64,000 nt of DNA, taken from NCBI RefSeq assembly GCF_020400585.1, contig NZ_JAINVF010000008.1, positions 186,001 to 250,000 on the forward strand, in the 5' to 3' direction. The translations under genes and the position numbers were made by a program. This DNA is from Streptomyces sp. NK08204. Its GTDB lineage: Bacteria > Actinomycetota > Actinomycetes > Streptomycetales > Streptomycetaceae. Below, piece after piece: positions 53,990 through 63,496 of the stretch (positions are counted from its first letter, which is position 1; each line of letters begins with the position of its first letter). The notes under the pieces are model-generated. The model had not been told where the DNA came from. It searched no databases and saw only the letters and a program-made list of their open reading frames with translations.

Positions 53990-54556
53990 GGGCTCGCGGC
54001 CGGCCGCGGCGTCGGCGGGACCGACGACGACCGATGACGGATCCCGCCCGGCGCCTGGGTGCCGTACACCGGGCCGCTGCGGTGCTGGATGACGTGGGTG
54101 AGCTCACGGGCGAGCGTGGTACGGCCCTGGTGCGAGGTGGGATCGCAACTGCCCCGCCGGAAGACGACGTTGTCGCCGACGGTACAGGCCCGGGCACCGA
54201 TCTCCTTCGCCGACTCGTGTGCCGCCGAACCGGTGTGCACGCGTACGCCGTCGAAGTCGGCGCCCAGTCGGCCCTCCATGTCCGTACGGGTGTCGGTGCC
54301 CAGTGGCTCACCGCCACCGGACGCGATCACGTCGTGGACGCTGGAACGCGCCTCGTGGTGCTCCGGTTCCGGTTCGGCGTTCCGCTGGAGCGCCGCGCCG
54401 ACCGCCGCGTTGCCGACCGCCCGCCGAAGGCTGCTCGTCCCGGAGCGGCCGATCACCTCCGTACGCCCGGTGTCGGCGGCCTTCAGCAGATGCGGGGGGC
54501 CGCCTTGGCGGACTCGTCGTGCTCGTGGTCCTGTCCCTGATCGTATGCGCGTATCC
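53990..54556 (-). pseudogene. Decayed DUF4157-domain protein
   Basis: The N-terminal piece RAYDQGQDHEHDESAKAAP (near 54545) and the main piece VIGRSGTSSLRRAVGNAAVG through GRLGADFDGVRVHTGSAAHE and GDNVVF lie in different frames. They join only if the run of six G at 54494-54499 had seven. No start codon fits the N-terminus, where an ATA stands at the expected place. The putative protease motif HELTH reads RELTH, and the frame after YGTQAPGGIR looks random. DUF4157 proteins are often linked to extracellular contractile injection systems or polymorphic toxins in Streptomyces; none of those genes is seen here. Confidence 0.7.
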
Positions 54557-54751
54557 GGCGCTCCCCGCGGAATGCCGGACGTCCGCCTCGGGCGTCAAGC
54601 GTCGCGGGCGGTGCCTGCTGCCGTCCAGGCCGGGCCGTGCGGGGGAGACGCAGCGCGGATTGGTGATCAGATCGAGGTCGCGGCTGAGCGCCATGGCTGC
54701 ACCAGCCTTTCGAGCCGGCGCTCCGGAAACGACACCCCCGGCTCACGACCG

Positions 54752-55570
54752 TCAGCCCCTTGCGGCGCTGACGGTCCTACGACCCATTCCCGGCGCGGTG
54801 CGCCAGGTGGCGACCAGGGCGACGGCAAGCAGCAGCTCGGCGATGTCGCCGCCGTAGTACATGATTTCCGCGCCGCCTTGGACCTGGTCGATCGGAGCAT
54901 GGACATCGACCCAGAAGCCGCCGTACATCAGCTGTGAGATCACCGCGTGCGTCGCGACAGCGACACCGAGGAAGATCAGCCTGGCACGTACGCCCGGCCG
55001 GAACGGTGCGGGATCGGCACCGGCGACGATGTAGGCGAACAGGTATCCGGACAGCAGGAAGTGGGCGTGCAGCAGCCAGTGCGCTGCAGGGTTGCTCATG
55101 GTCGTGTTGTACAGGGGGGTGAAGTAGAGCACCGCGAGGCTGCCGGTGGACAGCGCGAGCGCCACCGCAGGATGGGCGACCAGGCGGGCCGGCCTGCTGT
55201 GCAGGACGGTGGTCAACTGCCGTCCCCGCGCCCGCGGCAGTGTGCGCAGGACAAGAGTGAGGGGGGCTGCCAGGACGAGGGCCAGCGGCGCGTACATGCC
55301 GATGAGCATGTGCTGGGCCATGTGGCCGCGGAAGTCCTCGTGCGCGAAGGGGGCCACGGGCGGCAGCAGCGCCATGCCGAGCAGGAAGATTCCGGCCAGG
55401 AACCATGCCGTTCGCCACCGGCTCCAGCCCAGTGCCGGATTCCGGCGACGTGCCCGTCGCGCCAGCAGCAGGTAGGTGCCGGCGGCGGCCAGCAGGGCGA
55501 GCATGGGCAGCAGTGACTCCAGGACGGCGCCGCCGGCTGAGTGCCCGCGTGCGGGCATGTCATGGTCCAT
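54752..55570 (-). CDS. CtaG-like cytochrome c oxidase assembly membrane protein
   Basis: A 272-residue membrane protein of the caa3_CtaG family with about seven helices. HEDFRGHMAQHMLIGMYAP, NPAAHWLLHAHFLLSGYLFA and MYYGGDIAELLLAVAL contain the conserved His residues and closing GGD motif. The family helps assemble the copper centre of cytochrome oxidase or handles copper. The start overlaps the DUF2243 stop (ATGA), so the two are co-translated. Confidence 0.9.
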   Translation of the reverse strand: MDHDMPARGHSAGGAVLESLLPMLALLAAAGTYLLLARRARRRNPALGWSRWRTAWFLAGIFLLGMALLPPVAPFAHEDFRGHMAQHMLIGMYAPLALVLAAPLTLVLRTLPRARGRQLTTVLHSRPARLVAHPAVALALSTGSLAVLYFTPLYNTTMSNPAAHWLLHAHFLLSGYLFAYIVAGADPAPFRPGVRARLIFLGVAVATHAVISQLMYGGFWVDVHAPIDQVQGGAEIMYYGGDIAELLLAVALVATWRTAPGMGRRTVSAARG

Positions 55571-56130
55571 CAGGCCGGCCGGCCTTCACGCAGACCGGCC
55601 GGGGCGTCGGGGTCGAAGGGCCGGCCGCTGCGCTGCAGCAGATAGCCGCCGGCAACCAGCAGCGCGCCCAGGACCAGGAAGGCGACGTCCCACCACACCT
55701 GGTACGGGCCGCCGTGGACGTGGTGGATGCCCAGGACGTGGTGGTCCAGGACGCCCTCGACCAGGTTGAACAGCCCCCAGCCGACGAGCATCCAGCCCCA
55801 CAGCACCCGCGAGGTCCATACCCGCAGCCGGTTGCGGGTGACCCGCGCGTACAGCATGGCGAGTCCGAGCAGCACCGAGATCCAGCACGTCGTGTGGAAA
55901 ATGCCGTCCCACAGGGTGTTCATCTCCAGGCCCGAGACGGTGTGGGGGTCGTAGTACTTCACACCGATGCGGTCGTGGTTGGTGCTGGAGAGCATGTGGT
56001 GCCACTGCAGCAGCTGGTGCAGCAGGATACCGTCGGCAAACCCGCCCATCCCCACTCCGAGCACGATGCCCGGCAACTGGATACTGGCCGGTCGGGTGAT
56101 GCCGGACCGGGCTTCGCCCACTGTGGCCAT
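55570..56130 (-). CDS. DUF2243 membrane protein
   Basis: A 186-residue protein with four helices. GFADGILLHQLLQWHHMLS, DGIFHTTCWIS, and GLFNLVEGVLDHHVLGIHHV are the His-rich conserved motifs of DUF2243. It regularly accompanies CtaG-like genes, suggesting a shared role in respiratory metal or haem handling; biochemical function is not known to me. GGAGG lies six bases before the ATG. Confidence 0.9.
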   Translation of the reverse strand: MATVGEARSGITRPASIQLPGIVLGVGMGGFADGILLHQLLQWHHMLSSTNHDRIGVKYYDPHTVSGLEMNTLWDGIFHTTCWISVLLGLAMLYARVTRNRLRVWTSRVLWGWMLVGWGLFNLVEGVLDHHVLGIHHVHGGPYQVWWDVAFLVLGALLVAGGYLLQRSGRPFDPDAPAGLREGRPA

Positions 56131-56585
56131 CGCTCGCCTCCGTTCCTGCTTCTCGCTCGGCTGTAGGCACTTCCCAAGCGGGTTTCCCTGTCTGCGGCAC
56201 TGATCCCCGTCCCTGTCCTCCATCCGGCCCTGCGTCGTCGGCTTTCACGGGAGCGGACAGCCCACCTGGCAGCAGCACCGGATTCGCCGGCACGTCGCGC
56301 GAGCGCGGCGAGTCCCCGGTTCCAGCGCGCCCCGCCGACCGGCGGGGGTTCCACGGCGACCGGTCCGCCCTCCGGAAGGACTCTGCGGCCTACGTACTGC
56401 AGACGGCCCCGACGAGCATGCGGTCGTACGGTGCCCTTTCGTGGGGATCGCGGGTTGGCCGGCAGCCGGGCGTCCTCCTCGAAGATCCCCTCGGCCCAGC
56501 GGTAAGGAAGCCGGTGGCCCGGCCGGTCTCGGGCACACCTCGAGCGTCGGCGTTCCGGCCGGGGCCTTGCGGTCGTCGCACGAGG
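56131..56585. other. Divergent intergenic region, mostly featureless
   Basis: Between the DUF2243 and GntR genes there are only GC-driven frames. The GntR promoter lies at its right end. I cannot place the leftward promoter. Confidence 0.4.
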
Positions 56586-56635
56586 TTGACGCGCAGTCAG
56601 AAATCTGCTTTAACTCAATAACTATGGATCTAGAT
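56586..56635 (+). promoter_or_regulatory. GntR promoter with leaderless start and internal palindrome
   Basis: TTGACG (56586-56591) and TTTAAC (56609-56614) are 17 bases apart, placing transcription at or just before the ATG at 56624, which has no ribosome-binding site. ATCTAGAT (56628-56635), a perfect palindrome inside the first codons, may be the regulator's own operator. Confidence 0.5.
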
Positions 56636-57091
56636 AAAGACGGCTCGCCGTCGCCGATCGAGTTCCGTCTCGATCCGGGATCAGGGGTGCCCACCTACTT
56701 GCAACTGGTCCAGCAGGTGGAGCAGGCGATGCGGCTGGGGTACCTGCGGCATGGAGATCAGCTGCCGAGGGTCAAGGACGTCGTCGCCGGGCTGGCGATC
56801 AACCCGAACACGGTGTTGAAGGCCTACCGGGAGCTGGAACACCGGGGCTTGGTGGCCGGCCGTCGGGGAGTGGGGACGTTCGTCGAGGGCACCGTGGAGC
56901 GTGTGGGGCTGCGGGAGCAGGCAGCCCTGCACAAGAGCCTGCTGGCCTGGATGCGGACGGCGAACGAGGCCGGGGTGGACGAGGAAGGCATGAGTGCCCT
57001 GTTCACCGCAGCCCTGCACGATCTGCGGCACAGCCGTGCGGGCCGCGCGGACGAGGAAGGCGGCAGCAGCCGGGCAGGGGTGGTCGCATGA
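56624..57091 (+). CDS. GntR-family (YtrA-type) repressor
   Basis: A 155-residue regulator: winged helix with PTYLQLVQQVEQAMRLGYL, GDQLPRVKDVVAGLAINPNT and VLKAYRELEHRGLVAGRRGVG, then a short C-terminal helix pair typical of the YtrA subgroup, which controls ABC transporters. Its stop overlaps the ATPase start, so it governs its own operon. Responds probably to a cell-envelope antibiotic. Confidence 0.92.
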   Translation: MDLDKDGSPSPIEFRLDPGSGVPTYLQLVQQVEQAMRLGYLRHGDQLPRVKDVVAGLAINPNTVLKAYRELEHRGLVAGRRGVGTFVEGTVERVGLREQAALHKSLLAWMRTANEAGVDEEGMSALFTAALHDLRHSRAGRADEEGGSSRAGVVA

Positions 57092-58002
57092 GCAGCGGTC
57101 TGGCGATCGAGACGGCCGGACTCGGCAAACGCTACGGCCGCACGTGGGCCCTGCGGGACTGCTCGCTGGCGGTTCCGGCCGGACATGTGGTCGGCCTGGT
57201 CGGCGCGAACGGTGCGGGCAAGACAACACTGTTGAGCCTGGCGGTAGGTCTGGCCAGGCCGACGACGGGACAGGTGCGAGTGGCAGGCGGCAGGCCGGCG
57301 GGTTCGGCTGCGGCGCTCGACGCAGTCGCCTTCGTGGCCCAGGAGGCGGCGCTCTACCGCAATCTGTCCGTGGCCGACATGCTGCGGATGGGGCGCGCCA
57401 TGAACCGGCGATGGGATGCCGACCGTGCCCAGGACCGCCTGCAGGAGCTGGGCATTCCCCTGGCGAAGAAGGTCGGGTCTCTGTCCGGCGGCCAGCGCTC
57501 GCAAGTGGCGCTCACCCTTGCGCTCGCCAAACACCCGGAACTGCTCATCCTGGACGAGCCGTTGGCCGCACTGGATCCGGTTGCGCGCCAGGACTTCATG
57601 TCGGCGTTGATGACGGCCGTGTCGGAGGACGGCATCTCGGTGGTGTTCTCCTCCCACGTGGTCGCGGAACTGGAGCGGGTGTGCGACTACGTGGTCGTCG
57701 TACACAGCGGCCGGATCCAGGTCTGCGGTGAGGTCGAGGAACTGGTGGCCGGGCATCACGTCCTGACCGGTCCGGCCGCGCAGGCCGACTCCGTCACACA
57801 GCGCTTCCCCGTCATCCGGGACCGACGCACTGCCGCCCAGGCGCACCTGCTGGTCCGTACCCCCGACCCGTCGGCCGCACTGCCTGGTTGGCAACGGCAC
57901 CCGGTCGGCCTGGAGGAACTGGTGCTGGCCTACATGCGCGAACCCTCCGCCTCAGCCCTGCCCGGCCCGAAACCCCTACGCGGCGAACAGGTGGTCCACT
58001 GA
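57088..58002 (+). CDS. ABC transporter ATPase
   Basis: A 304-residue ATPase. Walker A GANGAGKTT, signature LSGGQRSQVAL, Walker B LLILDEPLAALDP and switch His in FSSHVV. A tail of about 90 residues follows the domain. Coupled to both neighbours by overlap; the regulator-ATPase-permease order is that of antibiotic-response transporters. Confidence 0.93.
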   Translation: MSSGLAIETAGLGKRYGRTWALRDCSLAVPAGHVVGLVGANGAGKTTLLSLAVGLARPTTGQVRVAGGRPAGSAAALDAVAFVAQEAALYRNLSVADMLRMGRAMNRRWDADRAQDRLQELGIPLAKKVGSLSGGQRSQVALTLALAKHPELLILDEPLAALDPVARQDFMSALMTAVSEDGISVVFSSHVVAELERVCDYVVVVHSGRIQVCGEVEELVAGHHVLTGPAAQADSVTQRFPVIRDRRTAAQAHLLVRTPDPSAALPGWQRHPVGLEELVLAYMREPSASALPGPKPLRGEQVVH

Positions 58003-59015
58003 TGGCGATGACCGATGCACCGTCCCTGGCCCGCGGTGCCTCGCTGCCCCGGCTCGGCCTTGTCTGGGTGACCTGGCGCCAGCACCGGTTCGCTGTCTTC
58101 GGGATGCTGGGAATGCTGGCCTGCTTCGCCGCGCTGATGGTGGCCGGAGGCATAGAGGCACGTTCAACCTACGAACAGCTGGGGCTGGCCCAGTGCACGT
58201 CCTACTCCAGCGGCCGCTGCCGGCAGCTCGCCGACGACCTGTTCACTTCCTATGCGACGAAGTGGCCGCTCATGTTCCTCTTTCTGCTGCCAGGGGCATT
58301 CGGTGCCTTCCTCGGAGGGCCGCTGATCGCACGGGAGCTGGAGACGGGAACCTACCGGTTCGCCTGGACTCAGGCCGCCGGGCGCACGCGCTGGCTGCTG
58401 ACCAAGCTGACGCTGGTCGCGGTGGCACTGGTCGCGGTGACGGAGGCATTCGGCGCCCTGTACACGTGGTACAACGCCCCGCTGGACCACGTCCTGCCCA
58501 TGGGATTCGGCGACTATCTCAACTTCGAGCTGGAGGGGATCGTCTTCCCGGTCCAGACGCTGCTGGCCTTCACGGCAGGCGTCTTCGCCGGCCTGCTCAT
58601 CCGCCGCACCATGGTCGCGGTGGGTGCCGTCTTCCTCGGCTCGTTCGGCCTGCTCATGGCGACCGTTCTCAAGCTCCGCCAGCACTACATGACGCCGCTG
58701 ACCACCATCGCCAAGCCCGGTGCACGTGACTGGGTGACCGGCACGGCATACGCAGATCCCACCGGTCACCCGCTCAGCGACTCCCAGAGCCACAGCCTCT
58801 ACATGAAGTACATGGCGCAACTTCCGTCCACCAACCGGCTCCCCTCGGTCACCTACAGGGACTGGCTCCAGGCCCGGCACTACACCATCGTGACGAGCTA
58901 CCACCCCGCCAGCCGGTTCTGGACCTTCCAGCTCATCGAGGCCGGCTGGATGGGCCTGCTCTCCCTGCTCCTGGCCATCGCCACCATCTGGCTGGTCCGC
59001 CGCAAGATGGGCTGA
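58002..59015 (+). CDS. ABC-2-type permease
   Basis: A 337-residue membrane protein with about six helices. WRQHRFAVFGMLGMLACFAALM is the first; LIARELETGTYRFAWTQAAGRTRW is the cytoplasmic loop typical of such permeases, and a long extracellular stretch (about 215-295) precedes the last helix. A one-base overlap with the ATPase (TGATG) supports the ATG at 58002. Confidence 0.9.
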   Translation: MAMTDAPSLARGASLPRLGLVWVTWRQHRFAVFGMLGMLACFAALMVAGGIEARSTYEQLGLAQCTSYSSGRCRQLADDLFTSYATKWPLMFLFLLPGAFGAFLGGPLIARELETGTYRFAWTQAAGRTRWLLTKLTLVAVALVAVTEAFGALYTWYNAPLDHVLPMGFGDYLNFELEGIVFPVQTLLAFTAGVFAGLLIRRTMVAVGAVFLGSFGLLMATVLKLRQHYMTPLTTIAKPGARDWVTGTAYADPTGHPLSDSQSHSLYMKYMAQLPSTNRLPSVTYRDWLQARHYTIVTSYHPASRFWTFQLIEAGWMGLLSLLLAIATIWLVRRKMG

Positions 59016-59199
59016 CCCACCTGACCGCCCGCAGTCGCTCATCCCATCCCGGCACGCCGCGGAGAACACCTCTTCCCGCGACCGTTCGGTGGCACCGGAT
59101 CCCGTCGGGGCCACCGACGACGCAGGCACTCGTTGTCCAGGACGGTCTTCTTCGCCCCCACTGCGACGGCTTCGTCCGGCCCGGGGTGGGTCGTCGGCC

Positions 59200-59650
59200 T
59201 CGGTGTCGTGGCGGCACCTACCTTGGGTTCTGGAGCAGCCGCTCAGCCACGCCGAGCTCGCTGAGCTCGAGGCACAGATGAAGGTGCGGCTGCCGGAGGA
59301 TTTCCGAACGTTCCTCCTTCGTGTCGGCGCCGGCGGCGCTGGTCCCGCCTATGGCGTGTTCCCGGTGCGGCGAGTACAAGGCAGCTGGCGGTGGGAGGGC
59401 GACGGCGCCGGGCTGGCAGACCTGTCCCGGCTCGCCGAGCCCTTTCCCGAGCAGGGCCCGGACCCGAAGCTGCTGGAGGAACTGGCGGACCAGTGCCCCG
59501 ATGAAGAGGACCTCGACGAAGTCGAAGAGTTCGACGACGCCATCAACGCGTGGGACGAACGCTGGGACGCCGTCATGTTCAACCCTGACCGCACCCAGTG
59601 ACCTTTGCTCGTTGGTACACCGACTGGCTGCGCCACGCCGAGCACACACC
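59200..59650 (+). pseudogene. SMI1/KNR4-family gene with internal deletion
   Basis: The frame reads LPWVLEQPLSHAEL, VRLPEDFRTFLLRVGAGG, YGVFPVRR and AWDERWDAVMFNPDRTQ, then stops at 59601. In the +1 frame the family's usual C-terminus VTFARWYTDWLRHAEH begins immediately, one base before the stop. The conserved middle part, about 45 residues with a CLCxxGC-like segment, is gone, so a deletion removed it and shifted the frame. The upstream end also lacks a clear start; a GTG at 59089 is in frame without a ribosome-binding site. Such proteins are often immunity factors to contact-dependent toxins. Confidence 0.72.
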
Positions 59651-59836
59651 ACGGGGAGCAGCCTAGTGGCTTGTCTCGTGACCTCGGCCAGGTGATTGAG
59701 GCATGGTCGGCCGGAGGTTTTGCCAAACGGTCGACCAACGATCGTCCCTGCTCAGATAGCTTCCCGGCATCCGCTGAAGGTGACGGGCGGGTTGCTTGGG
59801 CCATGGTGGCAGCAGCAGCCCGCTGGGAGGCATGTG

Positions 59837-60142
59837 ATGAGTTCGATCCACGTCGTGGAGACAGCGGCCGCGCTGCCGGTTGCCTGGACCTCCTGCTCCT
59901 TGGGACAGGTGGGGACGGCCTGTGTGAAAGTCCTGCGTATGGACAGCAGACCGGTCCAGGAAGAGGTTCACGGGGCTGATGAGGTACTGCTGGTACTTGA
60001 CGGACGGCTGGAACTGCTGGTGGAGGGCGCCGAAGTCGCCATGGAGACAGGCGAGATGTACCGGGTGCCGGCAGGCGCGCGACACGCTGTCCGCCCTGGC
60101 AGTCGCGGCACCTTGATGATCGTGGAGGAACCCGGGGCGTGA
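59837..60142 (+). CDS. Small cupin protein
   Basis: A 101-residue single cupin: HGADEVLLVLDGRLELLVEG holds motif 1 with a His and Glu, and ETGEMYRVPAGARHAV motif 2 with the final His. GGGAGG lies six bases before the ATG; longer in-frame starts have no such site. Function unknown; members bind sugars or small acids. Confidence 0.85.
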   Translation: MSSIHVVETAAALPVAWTSCSLGQVGTACVKVLRMDSRPVQEEVHGADEVLLVLDGRLELLVEGAEVAMETGEMYRVPAGARHAVRPGSRGTLMIVEEPGA

Positions 60143-60483
60143 AGGAGTTCAGGCGGTGTAGCCGGGTTTGTTGCTCGCCGTCGGCGCGAGCGCGGCCTCG
60201 ATCACCGTCAGCTCCGCCGCCCGGGCCAGCACCGGCCGCAGCCCGCGCCCGCTGGAGCATGCGCAGTGCACCGACCCGTGCCGGACAAGGGCCGTCGCCG
60301 CAACGGCGCCGGCCGAAACGCCGAGCCACGTCGTCGTCGGCGTCGCGCCGGAGAAGAACGGCATGGGAGTTGCCGGAGCCGTGGCCCGGTTCAGCCCCGG
60401 CCGGTGGCCCACGGGAGCAGGGCCTCTTGGCAGCTCGATGGGTGTGTGCGTCAACGAGCTCTCCAGGAGGCCCTGTCCCTGCC
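60143..60483. other. Gap with no supportable gene
   Basis: A minus frame from 60517 to 60149 crosses this gap and overlaps the DUF1062 gene end; it contains TTTWLGVSAGAVAATALV but no known motif. I do not call it. Confidence 0.35.
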
Positions 60484-61197
60484 CTACGCTCCCGCTGTCG
60501 CCGTGCGCGGCACCCACGGTGCCACCGACGGCGGCGCGGCGTGCGACCCGACTCGGCTCAGGTCGGTGCGTCCTCTGGTCGGAGCGACGAGCAGCTTCGG
60601 CTCCGAGGATCTCGCAGCGCCGGCGGAACCGGGTCCGTCAACGGCGAGCTCGAAGTCCTGATGCGCCTTGGCGTCCAGAGCCAGCGGCAGGTGGATACGC
60701 CCGTCCCCGACCATGCGTCGTACCTGAGCGCGGCTGAGACCGAGCCCGAGCACGAGCAGTCGTTCGACACGAACGGGCGCGGGCAGCTCGAAGCTGACCA
60801 GGACCTTCAGCGGTGTCGGGTCGTCGAGTGCGTAGAGGGGCGTGCGGGTCTCCAGCGCCCAGGTACCGGTCCAGTCGAGGCGGTATCCGTTCTTCGTGGC
60901 GAGCGACGCACTCATCGTCAGCTCGCGGACGACGGCAGGGTCATTGTCCTCGTACGCCACCAGACGAGCGGACTCCAGCGTCGAGACGTGGACGCGTTCG
61001 TGGACGGGGACCTTCGAGGTCCGGTCGCACGCCACACAGCTCAGGAGCAGCCAGACGTCGAGGAGCTTGCCGTTCGCGTTGACTCGGATCTTGCCCGAGG
61101 GACGGTGACGCGTGCCGGAGCAGTCCGGGCAGGGCCGTACGACAGTGGGCAGGGCGGACTGACGCACGGCCCACAGGGCCTTGCGGTCGGTATTCAT
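60484..61197 (-). CDS. DUF1062 protein with zinc-binding cysteines
   Basis: A 237-residue DUF1062 protein. The N-terminus has RPCPDCSG and LSCVACDRT, two Cys pairs likely to bind zinc, with GKIRVNANGKLLDVWLL between them. LGLGLSRAQVRRMVGDGRI is the conserved helix pair resembling an RNA-binding S4-like module. Function is not known to me. The last 60 residues are Pro/Ala-rich and beyond the usual end of the family. Confidence 0.88.
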   Translation of the reverse strand: MNTDRKALWAVRQSALPTVVRPCPDCSGTRHRPSGKIRVNANGKLLDVWLLLSCVACDRTSKVPVHERVHVSTLESARLVAYEDNDPAVVRELTMSASLATKNGYRLDWTGTWALETRTPLYALDDPTPLKVLVSFELPAPVRVERLLVLGLGLSRAQVRRMVGDGRIHLPLALDAKAHQDFELAVDGPGSAGAARSSEPKLLVAPTRGRTDLSRVGSHAAPPSVAPWVPRTATAGA

Positions 61198-62099
61198 GGA
61201 TGTGGTTGCTTTCAGGACTCAGCAGGAGCTCTCGCGGGTCTGGCCGCGGCTCCTGGAACATGACGGATGCACACGCGGGCGCGAGTCATTGCCTCGGGGC
61301 CGAGTGGTCAGGCTCAGAGGTCAGTCGCGCGACAGGTTGGTCGTTGCTACGTGGCAGCCGTTACAGGTCCATGGGGGCGATCATGATCGAGCCCTCGGCC
61401 CGCAGGCAACTCGTTTTCCGCGGGCCCGCCGACGAACCCTGGCAGCGCCTCGGCCTCGCTGCAGGCAAGGCCCAAGTCCCGCAGCGAGCCGACCGCGAAG
61501 TGCAGGTCATCTCCCGCATCAGCGTCAGCCGGTGCCGGGCGGAGCAGGCGCCGGCCCGGGCAGGTCGTCGCCGACGAAGCCCTCTCGTCCAGGAAGATCC
61601 GCGCCCATCCGCACAGGCGGCACCAAGGCCTCGATCCCGGAACGGACCGGCCGGACGCGGGTCGGTGACACCACGCTGCCGGACGGTTCGCACCCGTCGT
61701 CGCCGTCGGCCAGGAGACCGCATCGCGTCGGCCTCCGCCGTCGCCCGGGCCATCGGACATCGTGTCAGGCCGTTGCGTCTACAGCGTTGTCATGCCCGGC
61801 ACCGTGCGCACGCCCCGCCACCCGGGTCGGCCGAGACGAGAAGGGCGGCAAGACCGCGTGCCGCACCGACACGCGCAAGCTCTGGCCGGGCGAGCCGTCC
61901 GGAACATGCCGTTGAGTGGAGCAATTCGGCGTCAGGCCGGGTGATGCACACCAGGCTGGACCTTCGCCGGTGTCGTGTGACAGGAGTCCCGTGTGCGAAG
62001 ACCGCGTAGGCCGAACCGTCCGGTATGTCGTCCGCCCGTGGGCACGGCCGACCGGGCCGTCCCGCCCGGGCCCATGGCGCTGACATTCTGGAGCGACAC
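61198..62099. other. Long gap without a recognisable gene
   Basis: About 0.9 kb with overlapping Arg/Pro-rich frames on both strands. A minus frame near 61400-61500 reads LHFAVGSLRDLGLACSEAEA, which looks more protein-like than its surroundings, but it continues into no domain. Probably decayed coding DNA. Confidence 0.4.
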
Positions 62100-63278
62100 A
62101 TGAGCAACGGACGTCCCGGTCACGATCCCGAGGCCGACGCCGCCGCACGGACCCGGTTGTCCCCGCCTCCGGCGTGGATGCGGTGGCTCCCGGTCCTGTA
62201 CGTCGCCGGCGTTCTGCTGCTCGAAGCGGTCACGCCTGTGGAGTGGCCGGTCAGCTTCGTACTGATCGCCCTGTCTCTTGTGACCGCCTTCGCCCATGGG
62301 CCCGTCGTCGTCGGTGGCGCCACGGTGTTCGCGGTCCTCCTGGAAGGGGTGCTGGCCGGCACTCCGTGCTGTGCGGGCCGGCAGGTCGGCTATCTGTGGG
62401 ACCGCCACTACGTGGCCATCTACGTCTGCACCGCACTGGTGGGCATCCTCGGCATGATGCTGGCCGCCCACCGGGTCCACCGCGAGCGCACGCTCGCCGA
62501 CGTACGCTTCGTGGCCGACATCGCGCAGCGCGTGCTGCTCAGACCGGTTCCCCACCGGATCGGCAACCTGCGCCTGGAGAGCCTTTACCTCTCTGCCTCC
62601 GCGCAAGCGCGCATCGGCGGCGACCTCTACGAGGCCGTCCCCACCGAGTACGGGGTTCGGCTGCTCATCGGCGACGTCCGCGGCAAGGGGCTGCTCGCCG
62701 TCGACACCGCTGCCGCCCTGCTCGGCGCGTTCCGCGAAGCAGCGTTCGAGGAACCCGATCTTCCCGCCCTGGTGGACCGCGTGGAGACGAGCATGCAGCG
62801 CAGGGCGGCGCAGCTGGGCGGAAGCGAGGTGGGTGAGCGGTTCGTCACCGCTGTCTTCGCCGAGATCCCCACCGGCGGTCATGTCGTCCGAGTCGTCAAC
62901 TGCGGCCACCCTCCCCCTCTTCTCCTCAGCGTCGGGGAGGTGCGCGAACTTGACCGGGGACGGTCGGCTCCGCCTCTGAACCTCGGCGTGCTGGTCACGG
63001 AGCCGTATCACGTCGAGGTCTACCCCTTCCGGCCCGGCGAGCAGCTGCTGCTCTACACAGATGGCGTCACGGAGACGCGGGATGCGGCCGGTTCCTTCTA
63101 CCCCCTTCTCCAGCGACTCCGTTCCTGGGGCCCCCTCCCGCCCGGTGAGCTTCTGGACCTGCTCCACCAGGACCTGCTGGTCTACAGCCACAACCACCTG
63201 AAGGACGACACCGCGGCCCTCGCCGCCTGTTTGCTTGCCGACGAGCCGTCCGCACCACCTCCATCACCCGCAGGATGA
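62100..63278 (+). CDS. Membrane-anchored SpoIIE-type phosphatase
   Basis: A 392-residue protein: three to four helices in the first 125 residues (WLPVLYVAGVLLLEAV, VSFVLIALSLVTAFA, VAIYVCTALVGILGMML) and a cytoplasmic PP2C/SpoIIE phosphatase with GGDLYEAVP, LIGDVRGKG, CGHPPPLLL and YTDGVTETR. Such enzymes reset anti-anti-sigma factors. CTGGAG six bases ahead supports the ATG at 62100. It lacks PAS, GAF and HATPase parts, unlike the three larger ones in this window. Confidence 0.92.
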   Translation: MSNGRPGHDPEADAAARTRLSPPPAWMRWLPVLYVAGVLLLEAVTPVEWPVSFVLIALSLVTAFAHGPVVVGGATVFAVLLEGVLAGTPCCAGRQVGYLWDRHYVAIYVCTALVGILGMMLAAHRVHRERTLADVRFVADIAQRVLLRPVPHRIGNLRLESLYLSASAQARIGGDLYEAVPTEYGVRLLIGDVRGKGLLAVDTAAALLGAFREAAFEEPDLPALVDRVETSMQRRAAQLGGSEVGERFVTAVFAEIPTGGHVVRVVNCGHPPPLLLSVGEVRELDRGRSAPPLNLGVLVTEPYHVEVYPFRPGEQLLLYTDGVTETRDAAGSFYPLLQRLRSWGPLPPGELLDLLHQDLLVYSHNHLKDDTAALAACLLADEPSAPPPSPAG

Positions 63279-63496
63279 GCCGAGTTCGGCGCGTCGGCGG
63301 CGCTGCAGAAAGCGGCGCGTGCCGCGCCAGGCGCAGAGCCTCCGGGGCGTCGCCGGCCTGACGCGAGGGCGCACGGCGTCCGGATGTGAGCCCTGTACGC
63401 GCCCCTGCCTTTGTGAGAAGACTGCGTCCTGTCGGCGGGCAGGTGACCGGAAGCCTGTCCGGTTGCCCAACTCGTGAGGAAGGCGGGTCGAGCCGC

